From a virus: a stretch of DNA of 31,127 nucleotides. The notes under the pieces were generated by a model, which saw nothing but the letters and a program-made list of their open reading frames with translations, had not been told where the DNA came from and searched no databases. Position numbers and translations under genes: made by a program. How positions within the stretch are numbered: the stretch's first letter is position 1; the number at the start of each line of letters is the position of its first letter. Location of the stretch: IMG/VR virus record IMGVR_UViG_3300015198_000006, positions 1 to 31,127 of that record. The stretch is one strand, 5' to 3'. Of this stretch, positions 22,931 through 28,570 are shown in pieces.

Positions 22931-23291
22931 GGTGTGCATCCTTAGCGTCAATGTAAACGGTGATGATCCTACGGCCGAAGGCTTTGGCGTACTCTACGTC
23001 CTTCACTCTGAGATCGAGGTGGATGCGATCAGGATGGAGCTTGGCTTTGGTATCCAACGCACCTCCCCGATCGTCAACAATGAACGCCCGGTCAAATGCC
23101 CTGGCTCTGTCTAGTACGTCAATCCCTGCCGGGATATAGATGATCGTTCCAATAGAAATCTTACGATCGCATGCCAATCCATATGGCCGCTCATCCGTGC
23201 TAGTTCCATTGAACGTTATGTTGGTCGTCTGGCATACAGCACTGTTAGGTGCATAAGCGGTTACCTCAGCTTGGATAGGTATCAAGTCCAT
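22917..23291 (-). CDS. 3D (MltA/RlpA-type double-psi barrel) domain protein, endolysin candidate
   Basis: ATG 23291 (124 aa, MDLIPIQAEVTAYAPN) is used; GTG 23300 is an in-frame alternative and neither has a good SD. The pattern TAYAP ... GLACDRKISIGTIIYIPAG ... AFIVDDRGGALDTK ... DRIHLDLRV is that of the 3D domain, with the name-giving aspartates near residues 73-74, 80 and 93. This domain acts as a lytic transglycosylase-like peptidoglycan-cutting module. The whole protein is little more than the domain and has no signal peptide, so as a lysin it would need a holin. The placement away from the tail genes, next to packaging genes, is unusual. Confidence 0.8.
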   Translation of the reverse strand: MDLIPIQAEVTAYAPNSAVCQTTNITFNGTSTDERPYGLACDRKISIGTIIYIPAGIDVLDRARAFDRAFIVDDRGGALDTKAKLHPDRIHLDLRVKDVEYAKAFGRRIITVYIDAKDAHHATR

Positions 23292-23333
23292 TAATCGCAC
23301 ATGGTAAGGGGTGTTGGTGATAGGGCCATGGCA

Positions 23334-23624
23334 TTATGGTATCGGACTTGGGTGGGTGTCAATAGATGTTTGGTGACCAACGTTATAGGGGAAAGTCAAC
23401 TCATCGCTCCCTGAGAACTCCTTACCTAGAACTATGGAGCCATCGTCAAGAGCCTCACGCAACTCCTCTACGAGCACACACAGCTTCTCAGTGGGCACAT
23501 CTAATGGGAAGATCACCCCGATGTGAAAATCTTTTCCGTCTGTTCGTTTAATAAAGCTTACGGGCTGTCCCTTATGTGCATTTGGCACTGGGTGTATAGA
23601 TGCGATCCATGGTGTGGTTTTCAT
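23334..23624 (-). CDS. Hypothetical protein, first gene of the leftward block (96 aa)
   Basis: The protein MKTTPWIASIHPVPNAHKGQ contains FIKRTDGKDFHIGVIFPLDV and a helix (TEKLCVLVEELREALDDGSI). It is soluble with no known family. A sigma70-like promoter directly upstream puts the transcript start almost at the ATG, while AGGA lies only 2 nt before it, so translation may be leaderless or start from a longer transcript. Confidence 0.65.
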   Translation of the reverse strand: MKTTPWIASIHPVPNAHKGQPVSFIKRTDGKDFHIGVIFPLDVPTEKLCVLVEELREALDDGSIVLGKEFSGSDELTFPYNVGHQTSIDTHPSPIP

Positions 23625-23630
23625 TCCTGT

Positions 23631-23658
23631 ATCGTATAGGGCATGTTTGAGTTGTCAA
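23631..23658 (-). promoter_or_regulatory. Sigma70-like promoter for the leftward operon
   Basis: A consensus TTGACA (23658-23653) is followed, after 16 nt, by TACGAT (23636-23631) in the leftward direction. The predicted start falls near 23624, at the first ATG of the leftward block. It is the best promoter seen for that block. Confidence 0.6.
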
Positions 23659-23765
23659 CCTTATAAGATATGATTTGGATTTTTGGTCGCGCTGGTGGAG
23701 GGACCTTAATTTATTTTATACGCGCTCGGATGATCCAACCCTCCGGGGTGCTCCTGCCATGAACT

Positions 23766-23840
23766 AACATACTAATAGCTCAACATACCTTAATACTTAT
23801 AGCATAACATAAACACCTTATAGTATGCAGCACTTAACAT
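23766..23840. repeat. AACATA repeat block
   Basis: AACATA occurs four times (starting about 23766, 23782, 23806, 23836) in an AT-rich stretch with several TATA-like sequences such as CTTATAG. Spacing is irregular (about 16, 24 and 30 nt). It may be a protein-binding array or just AT-rich promoter DNA. Confidence 0.4.
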
Positions 23841-23949
23841 ATACTATATACCACATAGGATTATGCTATCGCTATTGATTGTCACTAACGACAAGGGCCG
23901 CCACTATATACCTCTCGGGAATTACTTCGACCCACTGACTGCTATATAG

Positions 23950-23996
23950 GTTAGTAGTTGATGGGTTCGTTCGATAACGTTAGTAGAGTATGGGTT
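23950..23996 (+). repeat. Direct repeat pair GTTAGTAG-N4-TGGGTT
   Basis: Two 18-nt copies, at 23950-23967 and 23979-23996, share GTTAGTAG at one end and ATGGGTT at the other and differ at three positions between. Their starts are 29 nt apart, nearly three helical turns, as expected for cooperative protein binding. Confidence 0.5.
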
Positions 23997-24006
23997 GTCT
24001 TCTTTT

Positions 24007-24234
24007 CTCTAATTATCATTTACATTCCCTGTATTCTCTATTTCAGATATTTTTTTTAAAACTATCCCTCTCATATTATTTCTACTTTATTGTCTCTCTT
24101 TCTCTTTCTATTTATCTACCCCGTGTAAATGATAAGAATAGAGCCTTTTTTCAACATAAGTGCTTATACACTAACGACTTCTATTCTTTACACCCCTGTA
24201 AATAATAGTAAACGATTGTAAAGAGTAAGAATTG
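24007..24234. repeat. Iteron-like repeats around a TTTACA-CCCC-TGTAAA dyad
   Basis: Five copies of a TGTAAA-NATAAGAAT-like element occur in both orientations: 24007-24024 (-), 24124-24143 (+), 24178-24192 (-), 24197-24213 (+) and 24217-24234 (+). The third and fourth face each other across CCCC, forming a dyad TATTCTTTACA/TGTAAATAATA with one mismatch. The first two share the 12-mer TGTAAATGATAA exactly. The array sits in the longest gene-free AT-rich region and may bind a replication initiator or repressor. Confidence 0.6.
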
Positions 24235-24565
24235 ACCCTATTTTATAGGTCTGTGCCACCCTTTGTCACCGACTGACAATATTTGCGCCATATTCTGTCA
24301 CCTCTCTCATCATTACATCTCATAACGCATGAAACTCTTCAATATGCCATTGGCACACTTCTAGCATATAGTCTATCCACCATGACACTACACATCTTCA
24401 AGTCATCCACTCACCTGCTCGCCAAATCCTCACGTAAAAATTCCCTATTGACTCTTCAACAATCCTAGCTTATAACGCCATCTCAGATCACATCGCTTGT
24501 CTGTCATGTTGGCATGCGAGCAAACAAAGCACCGCGCGAAAAGCGCCCATAGAAAGAAAAGCACC

Positions 24566-24898
24566 ATGACCATCAACGCACGCACAAGCCCACTCTCACT
24601 CGCAAAGGGGATTGTTTCCGCTCACAACCGTTGGCAGAAACTTCCAACTGGCGAAGCTTTCACTGGCACGCTTCTTCGTGCCGTCAGTCGCGAGGGCCGT
24701 CGGAATCGTGCGGAAGCCTTGCAACACCTGCAAAGTGCTGCCGGACGCTTGGCTACCGTTGCGCCACTCAAGTCTGCCGACTTCGCCACTGACTGCGCCG
24801 CCGCCCATGCCTGGGAAGAGGCTATTATCATTCGTGCCGCGATTGCCCTACTGTCGGCTATGCCTGCATCGTTGACCGTAGCAACTGCTGCCGCTTGA
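24566..24898 (+). CDS. Small Ala-rich helical protein (110 aa), first rightward gene
   Basis: ATG 24566 gives MTINARTSPLSLAKGIVSAH, followed by WQKLPTGEAFTGTLLRAVSR and an Ala/Leu-rich helical remainder ending VATAAA. The start is preceded by AGAAAGAAAAGCACC, a fair SD-like purine run. A longer in-frame start at 24497 is possible. Two frames on the opposite strand and one on the same strand are also open here, so assignment rests on start signal and composition. Function unknown. Confidence 0.55.
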   Translation: MTINARTSPLSLAKGIVSAHNRWQKLPTGEAFTGTLLRAVSREGRRNRAEALQHLQSAAGRLATVAPLKSADFATDCAAAHAWEEAIIIRAAIALLSAMPASLTVATAAA

Positions 24899-25281
24899 TT
24901 CGACCATCTTAGGCTTGCCAATAACATGGCGAGCCAATTGATTGCCGTATCGTTTAATTGAAAATTCTATAGCCTGAGACAACTTACGGACCGTGTCGGA
25001 TGTAGTCTCGCCATCATACCTCGCGTTGATGCCGATAGACTCTTAACTTCCCCTGAAAAAGCGGAAAGCCATACACGGAGCCAAGCATGCATTGATTTGC
25101 ATGTGGTTGTCGCAATTTACCTAGCTCATCCTAATGAGCCGTGCGTTGTAGAACGCATGCCGAATAGGTACCCCATTCCAATACACGAATATGCATCTGA
25201 CAAATGCTGACGTCGACAGGGAATGAATCCAGGGGACTTAATTTATTGATACGTAATAAATGCATAGCAAGTGTGCGATAC
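24899..25281 (+). other. Gene-free stretch with a hairpin cluster
   Basis: No frame longer than about 28 codons with a plausible start is visible. It contains perfect inverted repeats CATGCA/TGCATG (25086-25103), GCTCAT/ATGAGC (25124-25139) and GCGTT/AACGC (25143-25156), and a copy of an AT-rich element at 25231-25253 that also occurs at 23699-23722. It may be a long leader or encode a structured RNA. Confidence 0.45.
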
Positions 25282-25310
25282 TTGCGCTAGATCAGTGCTA
25301 GCGATATAAA
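25282..25310 (+). promoter_or_regulatory. Sigma70-like promoter of the rightward microgene operon
   Basis: TTGCGC (25282-25287) and TATAAA (25305-25310) are separated by exactly 17 nt. An inverted repeat CGCTAG/CTAGCG lies within the spacer and overlaps the -35 edge, a possible operator. Transcription would start near 25317. Confidence 0.6.
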
Positions 25311-25316
25311 TAACCA

Positions 25317-25428
25317 TGCGATTGGATACGCTCCAATGAAATGCAACGCGCAAACGCTAACGCATGGACAACTAACGAAAGCGTTAATTGACAACCCAGG
25401 ATCTAATAAATCCTGGGTTGAATTGTTT
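25317..25428 (+). ncRNA. Candidate small RNA or attenuated leader
   Basis: From the predicted start, the transcript would form ATTGGA/TCCAAT (25321-25337), TAACGC/GCGTTA (25358-25386) and a perfect 11-bp terminal hairpin ending near a T-rich stretch, with no gene inside. This is the layout of a roughly 110-nt small RNA; the alternative is a leader in which the hairpin attenuates the downstream operon. Confidence 0.5.
25392..25428 (+). terminator. Terminator-like hairpin before the microgene operon
   Basis: CAACCCAGGAT (25392-25402) and ATCCTGGGTTG (25410-25420) pair perfectly over 11 bp with a 7-nt loop, followed by AATTGTTT. The T-tract is modest, so termination may be partial; the first microgene starts 28 nt later. 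Confidence 0.65.
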
Positions 25429-25455
25429 ACGCTTTAAATCTAGAACGGAAGAACC

Positions 25456-25644
25456 ATGGAATACATTAAACTAATCATCATGATTGCGATCATCCGTGGG
25501 CGGAAGGTCGTACGCAGACTCATCCGGCATGAGTCACCTATTGACGTGTCATCACTTGATGAAGACGTCATCGGGTGGATCAATCTCATGGCAACTTGTG
25601 ATGATCATGCCATCATCACGCACTACGCTAAGGTTACATTCTAA
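25456..25644 (+). CDS. Small protein with hydrophobic N-terminus (62 aa)
   Basis: ATG 25456 follows CGGAAGAACC, a good SD. The protein starts MEYIKLIIMIAIIRGRKVVR with a short hydrophobic segment followed by a basic and then acidic region (DVSSLDEDVIGWINLMATCD). It may associate with the membrane. Its stop overlaps the next ATG by one base. Function unknown. Confidence 0.68.
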   Translation: MEYIKLIIMIAIIRGRKVVRRLIRHESPIDVSSLDEDVIGWINLMATCDDHAIITHYAKVTF

Positions 25645-25724
25645 TGTCTGATATATGCTGTGCCATCATGATTGCACTGTCTATAGGTGTAATCGTGTTC
25701 ATTTACTTTGAATATAGAAAGTGA
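25644..25724 (+). CDS. Membrane microprotein (26 aa)
   Basis: The frame ATG 25644 encodes MSDICCAIMIALSIGVIVFI then YFEYRK, a single hydrophobic helix with a charged tail. It begins inside the previous stop codon (TAATG) and is followed 4 nt later by the next ATG. Hydrophobic single-helix microproteins in phage early operons often act on the host membrane, but that is only a comparison. Confidence 0.6.
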   Translation: MSDICCAIMIALSIGVIVFIYFEYRK

Positions 25725-25728
25725 TAAG

Positions 25729-25968
25729 ATGAACATACAATCAAGGAAACTCCATGCGTCCTCAGAGTTGGTGTGGACGGAGTGGGAAGATATCGACTAC
25801 ACCACGCAAGAAAAGTCCGAACGTCGTCTTGAGTTCTTGCGTGAATTGAACGAGTACGCTGTGAAAGAAAGAGGCCAAGGCGCAAAGAGAGAGTTTAGGG
25901 CTTGTGTAGATGTATGCGATCAATGCGGCATGGAATACTGCGAATGTGGGGAATTAAATGAATTATGA
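25729..25968 (+). CDS. Small protein with C-terminal Cys cluster (79 aa)
   Basis: ATG 25729 (MNIQSRKLHASSELVWTEWE) follows AGAAAGTGATAAG. The body is charged and helical (KSERRLEFLRELNEYAVKER). The C-terminus has CDQCGMEYCECGE, a CxxC-x4-CxC cluster that could bind zinc. It overlaps the next start by 11 nt. Function unknown. Confidence 0.66.
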   Translation: MNIQSRKLHASSELVWTEWEDIDYTTQEKSERRLEFLRELNEYAVKERGQGAKREFRACVDVCDQCGMEYCECGELNEL

Positions 25969-26041
25969 TGAAAAAACACTAGACGGGCTCATGCAAGTAA
26001 TCGTGAACGCAGATTACATTGCATATGGAATAAAAAAATGA
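25958..26041 (+). CDS. Microprotein (27 aa)
   Basis: MNYDEKTLDGLMQVIVNADY continues to IAYGIKK. It starts within the end of the Cys-cluster gene and its TGA overlaps the next ATG (ATGA). Weak evidence by itself; the continuous chain of overlaps supports it. Confidence 0.48.
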   Translation: MNYDEKTLDGLMQVIVNADYIAYGIKK

Positions 26042-26262
26042 CACCAATCCGCACATCCCTACACAACGCAGCATACCACTTCGCCAAGCAAGCGCAACTT
26101 GCGTGGATTGAAGCTGACACGGCGAGCTTACGTATGTTCACATATGCCGTAACCGGCAAGCAAATTGAGCTACGACTTGAGACGGTAAAATATCTCAATT
26201 CATATGGCCAGTATCGCTCACACTTACTAAAAGCGCAACGCGCAAGGCAGATGATGAAATGA
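26038..26262 (+). CDS. Small helical protein (74 aa)
   Basis: MTPIRTSLHNAAYHFAKQAQ is followed by a mostly helical, basic sequence ending AQRARQMMK. It has ATGA overlaps with both neighbours. No SD stands out, so translation is probably coupled. Function unknown. Confidence 0.6.
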   Translation: MTPIRTSLHNAAYHFAKQAQLAWIEADTASLRMFTYAVTGKQIELRLETVKYLNSYGQYRSHLLKAQRARQMMK

Positions 26263-26426
26263 TTACCATCCAAAAAACAGCCATTAAATGGTGTATTGCT
26301 AAAGAGGCAGAAGTACGTGCCGGATGTAATGATTTAAGTGAGAAAGAGTGTAAACTATTCAATCTCAACTACAATAAGCACGGAACAAATGCAATCATCA
26401 AGATTGCCAAGGAGGTAATGAAATGA
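26259..26426 (+). CDS. Small protein (55 aa)
   Basis: MITIQKTAIKWCIAKEAEVR with three Cys residues and a Lys/Asn-rich remainder ending IIKIAKEVMK. Its ATG overlaps the preceding stop and its TGA overlaps the next start. Near its 3' end it contains AAGGAGGT, the SD of the next gene. Function unknown. Confidence 0.58.
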   Translation: MITIQKTAIKWCIAKEAEVRAGCNDLSEKECKLFNLNYNKHGTNAIIKIAKEVMK

Positions 26427-26704
26427 AACAGAAATTTAAAAAGCTATCGTTTGTTCATATCGTAGTTGACAAAAAGAAGACCCCCGAGATGAGTCATTTT
26501 AATTCTGACTTTGACGCGATTGTAAATGGAACGTATTCGCAACTCCACGGAGGATACAACATTGACAGTTACGACATTTATATGTTAAAAAACGGTAAAA
26601 TTGTTAATGAGCTTGCGTGGTATAGCGAAAGCCAGTTAACCCTTCTTCCCAACCAAGACAGAGACTTGGCCGAAGAAATGATTGAGGAATATCACCTACA
26701 ATGA
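26423..26704 (+). CDS. Hypothetical protein (93 aa)
   Basis: MKQKFKKLSFVHIVVDKKKT followed by a mixed alpha/beta sequence with several Tyr residues (YNIDSYDIYMLKNGKIVNEL) and an acidic C-terminus. A perfect AAGGAGGT SD lies 6-7 nt upstream, making it one of the best expressed genes of this operon. Function unknown. Confidence 0.7.
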   Translation: MKQKFKKLSFVHIVVDKKKTPEMSHFNSDFDAIVNGTYSQLHGGYNIDSYDIYMLKNGKIVNELAWYSESQLTLLPNQDRDLAEEMIEEYHLQ

Positions 26705-26751
26705 CACTCTTCAACCTCCTCATGTTGCTGATTGAAAGAATGATCAAATGA
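26701..26751 (+). CDS. Possible hydrophobic microprotein or coupling peptide (16 aa)
   Basis: MTLFNLLMLLIERMIK starts inside the previous stop (ATGA) and ends inside the next start (ATGA). It may be a membrane microprotein or only a device that carries ribosomes to the next gene. Evidence is positional. Confidence 0.35.
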   Translation: MTLFNLLMLLIERMIK

Positions 26752-27035
26752 GTATGACCAACCCACCCCTTCCAGGAGACGAGAAAGAAGCTATCGAAGC
26801 CGAACACATGCTGGCTGCTGAACGTGATGCACTGGCACACATGGACAGTTACAGTATTTCAATTTCAACCGCACATGGAAGCAAGTGGGAGGGCAGTGTC
26901 TCCAACATCGAAACTGGAGGCTTCCTTGGATTCTGTAGAGGAACCAGGGAAGAAGTAGTTGCAGATCTTCTAGCCAAGTGGGATGCAGAACACGAACGCA
27001 TCGCTAAAGAGATCTACGAGAAACATTATAAGTAA
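26748..27035 (+). CDS. Hypothetical protein (95 aa)
   Basis: MSMTNPPLPGDEKEAIEAEH leads into a helix, then a beta-like part (DSYSISISTAHGSKWEGSVS) and a charged C-terminal helix (DLLAKWDAEHERIAKEIYEK). No family recognised. It is the last clearly supported gene in the ATGA chain. Confidence 0.66.
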   Translation: MSMTNPPLPGDEKEAIEAEHMLAAERDALAHMDSYSISISTAHGSKWEGSVSNIETGGFLGFCRGTREEVVADLLAKWDAEHERIAKEIYEKHYK

Positions 27036-27039
27036 ACAG

Positions 27040-27210
27040 TTGCCAACATTAGAAGAGTCCATACGCTTTGACTACCACCAGACTGCGTCTAACCACATGG
27101 GATGTGAATTAGACGCAGTCTACTGGTTGCCAATCGCATTCAGCGATTCAACTAGCCCAATAACGGACACGGAGCTATCATGCGCGTCAATCTCAATCTC
27201 GTCGACTTAA
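27040..27210 (+). CDS. Possible TTG-started small protein (56 aa)
   Basis: From TTG 27040 the frame encodes (L/M)PTLEESIRFDYHQTASNH then MGCELDAVYWLPIAFSDSTS and overlaps the 111-aa gene by 31 nt. The start codon is weak and the region also forms a long hairpin, so this may not be a gene; the sequence is protein-like enough to list. Confidence 0.35.
   Translation: MPTLEESIRFDYHQTASNHMGCELDAVYWLPIAFSDSTSPITDTELSCASISISST
27080..27121 (+). other. Long perfect hairpin upstream of the 111-aa gene
   Basis: AGACTGCGTCTAA (27080-27092) pairs perfectly over 13 bp with TTAGACGCAGTCT (27109-27121), and within the loop CACAT/ATGTG forms five more pairs around GGG. No T-tract follows. It could be an RNase III site, an mRNA stabiliser or an operator. 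Confidence 0.65.
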
Positions 27211-27515
27211 ACGGCGACGCTTTTCCAACCGTTGGCTTTGTCAACGCATGGACCAATAACGAAACCGGGCGCATTCAAACCGGCAAGAAGGTCTATGCGA
27301 GCATTGAAGAGGCTCACCGCCGCAGCAAGACCCCAGATGGTTGCACCCACGAGGGTGTCATCAACTTGAGCCAGTACATGAATGACGAGACAGTCTCAAA
27401 TGCGATTCGTGCTGCCAAGGAAGCGGCCATCGAAGCCTTGGACACTCGTCTGTTCAACTTGCTGATGATTTCATTCGGCGTTGTTGCACGTCCAGCGCCA
27501 ATCACGCGCCGTTAA
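27180..27515 (+). CDS. Hypothetical protein (111 aa)
   Basis: MRVNLNLVDLNGDAFPTVGF with a beta-rich first half (VYASIEEAHRRSKTPDGCTH) and a helical second half (VSNAIRAAKEAAIEALDTRL). The ATG is preceded by CACGGAGCTATC, an SD-like GGAG at 6-7 nt. A strong terminator follows. It is the last gene of this transcript. Family not recognised. Confidence 0.7.
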   Translation: MRVNLNLVDLNGDAFPTVGFVNAWTNNETGRIQTGKKVYASIEEAHRRSKTPDGCTHEGVINLSQYMNDETVSNAIRAAKEAAIEALDTRLFNLLMISFGVVARPAPITRR

Positions 27516-27522
27516 GCCAAAC

Positions 27523-27556
27523 ACCCGGTCATTACCAACAGTGACCGGGTTTCTTT
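27523..27556 (+). terminator. Rho-independent terminator
   Basis: ACCCGGTCA (27523-27531) and TGACCGGGT (27542-27550) pair perfectly over 9 bp with a 10-nt loop, followed by TTCTTTA. It lies 8 nt past the 111-aa stop and separates the microgene operon from the amidoligase cassette. Confidence 0.85.
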
Positions 27557-27586
27557 AATGTAGAACCAACAAGAAACGAGAACCAA

Positions 27587-28549
27587 ATGTTCATCGACTC
27601 ATCTCTTTTAATAAATGCACAGATCGTAAAAGCGGGCGCCGTCCGGCTCAATGGAGGAATTCAAACTGAAGCTGGATACGAATCGAATGCATTGTCCAAG
27701 ATGCCGACACCCGAGTTGCGGGAAGCACTCACCCACCAAATCCGTCCCAGCGACAGCACAATAGCTGCCATGGGCCGAGCAAAGAAGTTTATTCCATTTC
27801 GTGAACGGGAAATTGCACTGGAAGAAATAAATGGCTTTTGGTTCGGTGTCACTCGTGGGAAAAACAACAAAAACTCACGCTGGCTTACGAACATCATCTC
27901 AATCACGGACACGAACATTAATGTAATCACGGACCGAGATAATTGGTTAACTACTGGGATATTGAATCCGCGTAGTAAGCGTAATGCATTGCTTCTAACA
28001 ATGATTAACGTGAGTGAAAATCAAGTGAGTTGTCTTTGTAAAAATTGGAAGAAAGAATACATCGACTTTCCCACTGATTGGGATTGGATCTGTGGGCCAG
28101 ATGATGTGTTGCCTTTGACCGATGAATCGTCTCGGGTTGATTCACCTCAGGTTGAATCACCTCAGGTTGAATCAGTTGACCAAACATTGATTACACCTAC
28201 TGTTGTAGATGGTGTATGGCTAGGACAACCACTTGAATGTCGATTACAGACTGGCAGCTATGCAAATTTAATTAACCAAGATAATGTATTGCGTCAAATT
28301 CATGCACTGCGAAACAGTCCAGCTCGCGAATCAATCTTGGTTCCCGTGTATTCAAATGGGTTCTCAGTTGATTCAGGTTGTTATGGTGAACTAAGTGGAC
28401 ATCAAGTCTTGTCTAGACTACGTCCGAAATTACAGCACATCATTAGGCAGGTGTGCGTCACCTCAGGCAATCGAGAGGCCATCTTAGATTTAGTGATCCC
28501 ATACTTGCGCATGACTAGCGAAATCACCACAATTCCAATTCCATCTTAA
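27587..28549 (+). CDS. Two-domain protein of unknown function with 5-residue repeat linker (320 aa)
   Basis: MFIDSSLLINAQIVKAGAVR begins a domain to about residue 175 with a probable beta core (EINGFWFGVTRGKNNKNSRW, NALLLTMINVSENQVSCLCK). A linker at about 180-198 repeats the unit (D/E)S(P/S)(Q/R)V, and a second helical domain runs from about 205 to the end. Start is preceded by AAACGAGAACC. It heads the cassette that contains the amidoligase and amidotransferase, so it may be part of that system or its substrate; nothing in its sequence proves this. Confidence 0.7.
   Translation: MFIDSSLLINAQIVKAGAVRLNGGIQTEAGYESNALSKMPTPELREALTHQIRPSDSTIAAMGRAKKFIPFREREIALEEINGFWFGVTRGKNNKNSRWLTNIISITDTNINVITDRDNWLTTGILNPRSKRNALLLTMINVSENQVSCLCKNWKKEYIDFPTDWDWICGPDDVLPLTDESSRVDSPQVESPQVESVDQTLITPTVVDGVWLGQPLECRLQTGSYANLINQDNVLRQIHALRNSPARESILVPVYSNGFSVDSGCYGELSGHQVLSRLRPKLQHIIRQVCVTSGNREAILDLVIPYLRMTSEITTIPIPS
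28124..28168 (+). repeat. 15-nt tandem repeats in the 320-aa gene
   Basis: Three 15-nt units (28124-28138, 28139-28153, 28154-28168), the last two nearly identical with core TCACCTCAGGTTGA, and a partial fourth follow in frame. They encode the repeated (D/E)S(P/S)(Q/R)V linker and may vary in number between relatives by slippage. Confidence 0.75.
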
Positions 28550-28570
28550 CACAGAATTGAGAACCACATC

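Larger units (their letters stand above)
23625..24565. other. Long AT-rich divergent intergenic region, origin/regulatory candidate
   Basis: No convincing gene is seen over about 940 nt between the leftward and rightward blocks. It holds the leftward promoter, a block with four AACATA repeats (23766-23840), a direct repeat pair (23950-23996), a strongly pyrimidine-rich tract (24001-24120), five iteron-like repeats (24007-24234) and an inverted repeat TTGTCA/TGACAA (24263-24279). Base composition is clearly more AT-rich than the flanking genes. These are typical ingredients of a replication origin or of an early control region, without direct proof. Confidence 0.65.

Noticed and set aside
24283-24468. 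61-codon rightward frame in the intergenic region
   Set aside because: No SD, low-complexity Leu/Ser/His composition and location in AT-rich repeat DNA make it unlikely to be a gene.
24596-24927. Leftward frames opposite the 110-aa gene
   Set aside because: Ala/Arg/Ser-rich antisense frames follow from the GC-biased codons of the rightward gene and lack start signals; the rightward frame has the better start. This is not certain.
27523-27556. CRISPR-like repeat or attachment site
   Set aside because: The inverted repeat is single-copy with a T-rich 3' end, so it is a terminator. No regularly spaced direct repeats with unique spacers were seen anywhere in the window, and no integrase or attachment core was found.
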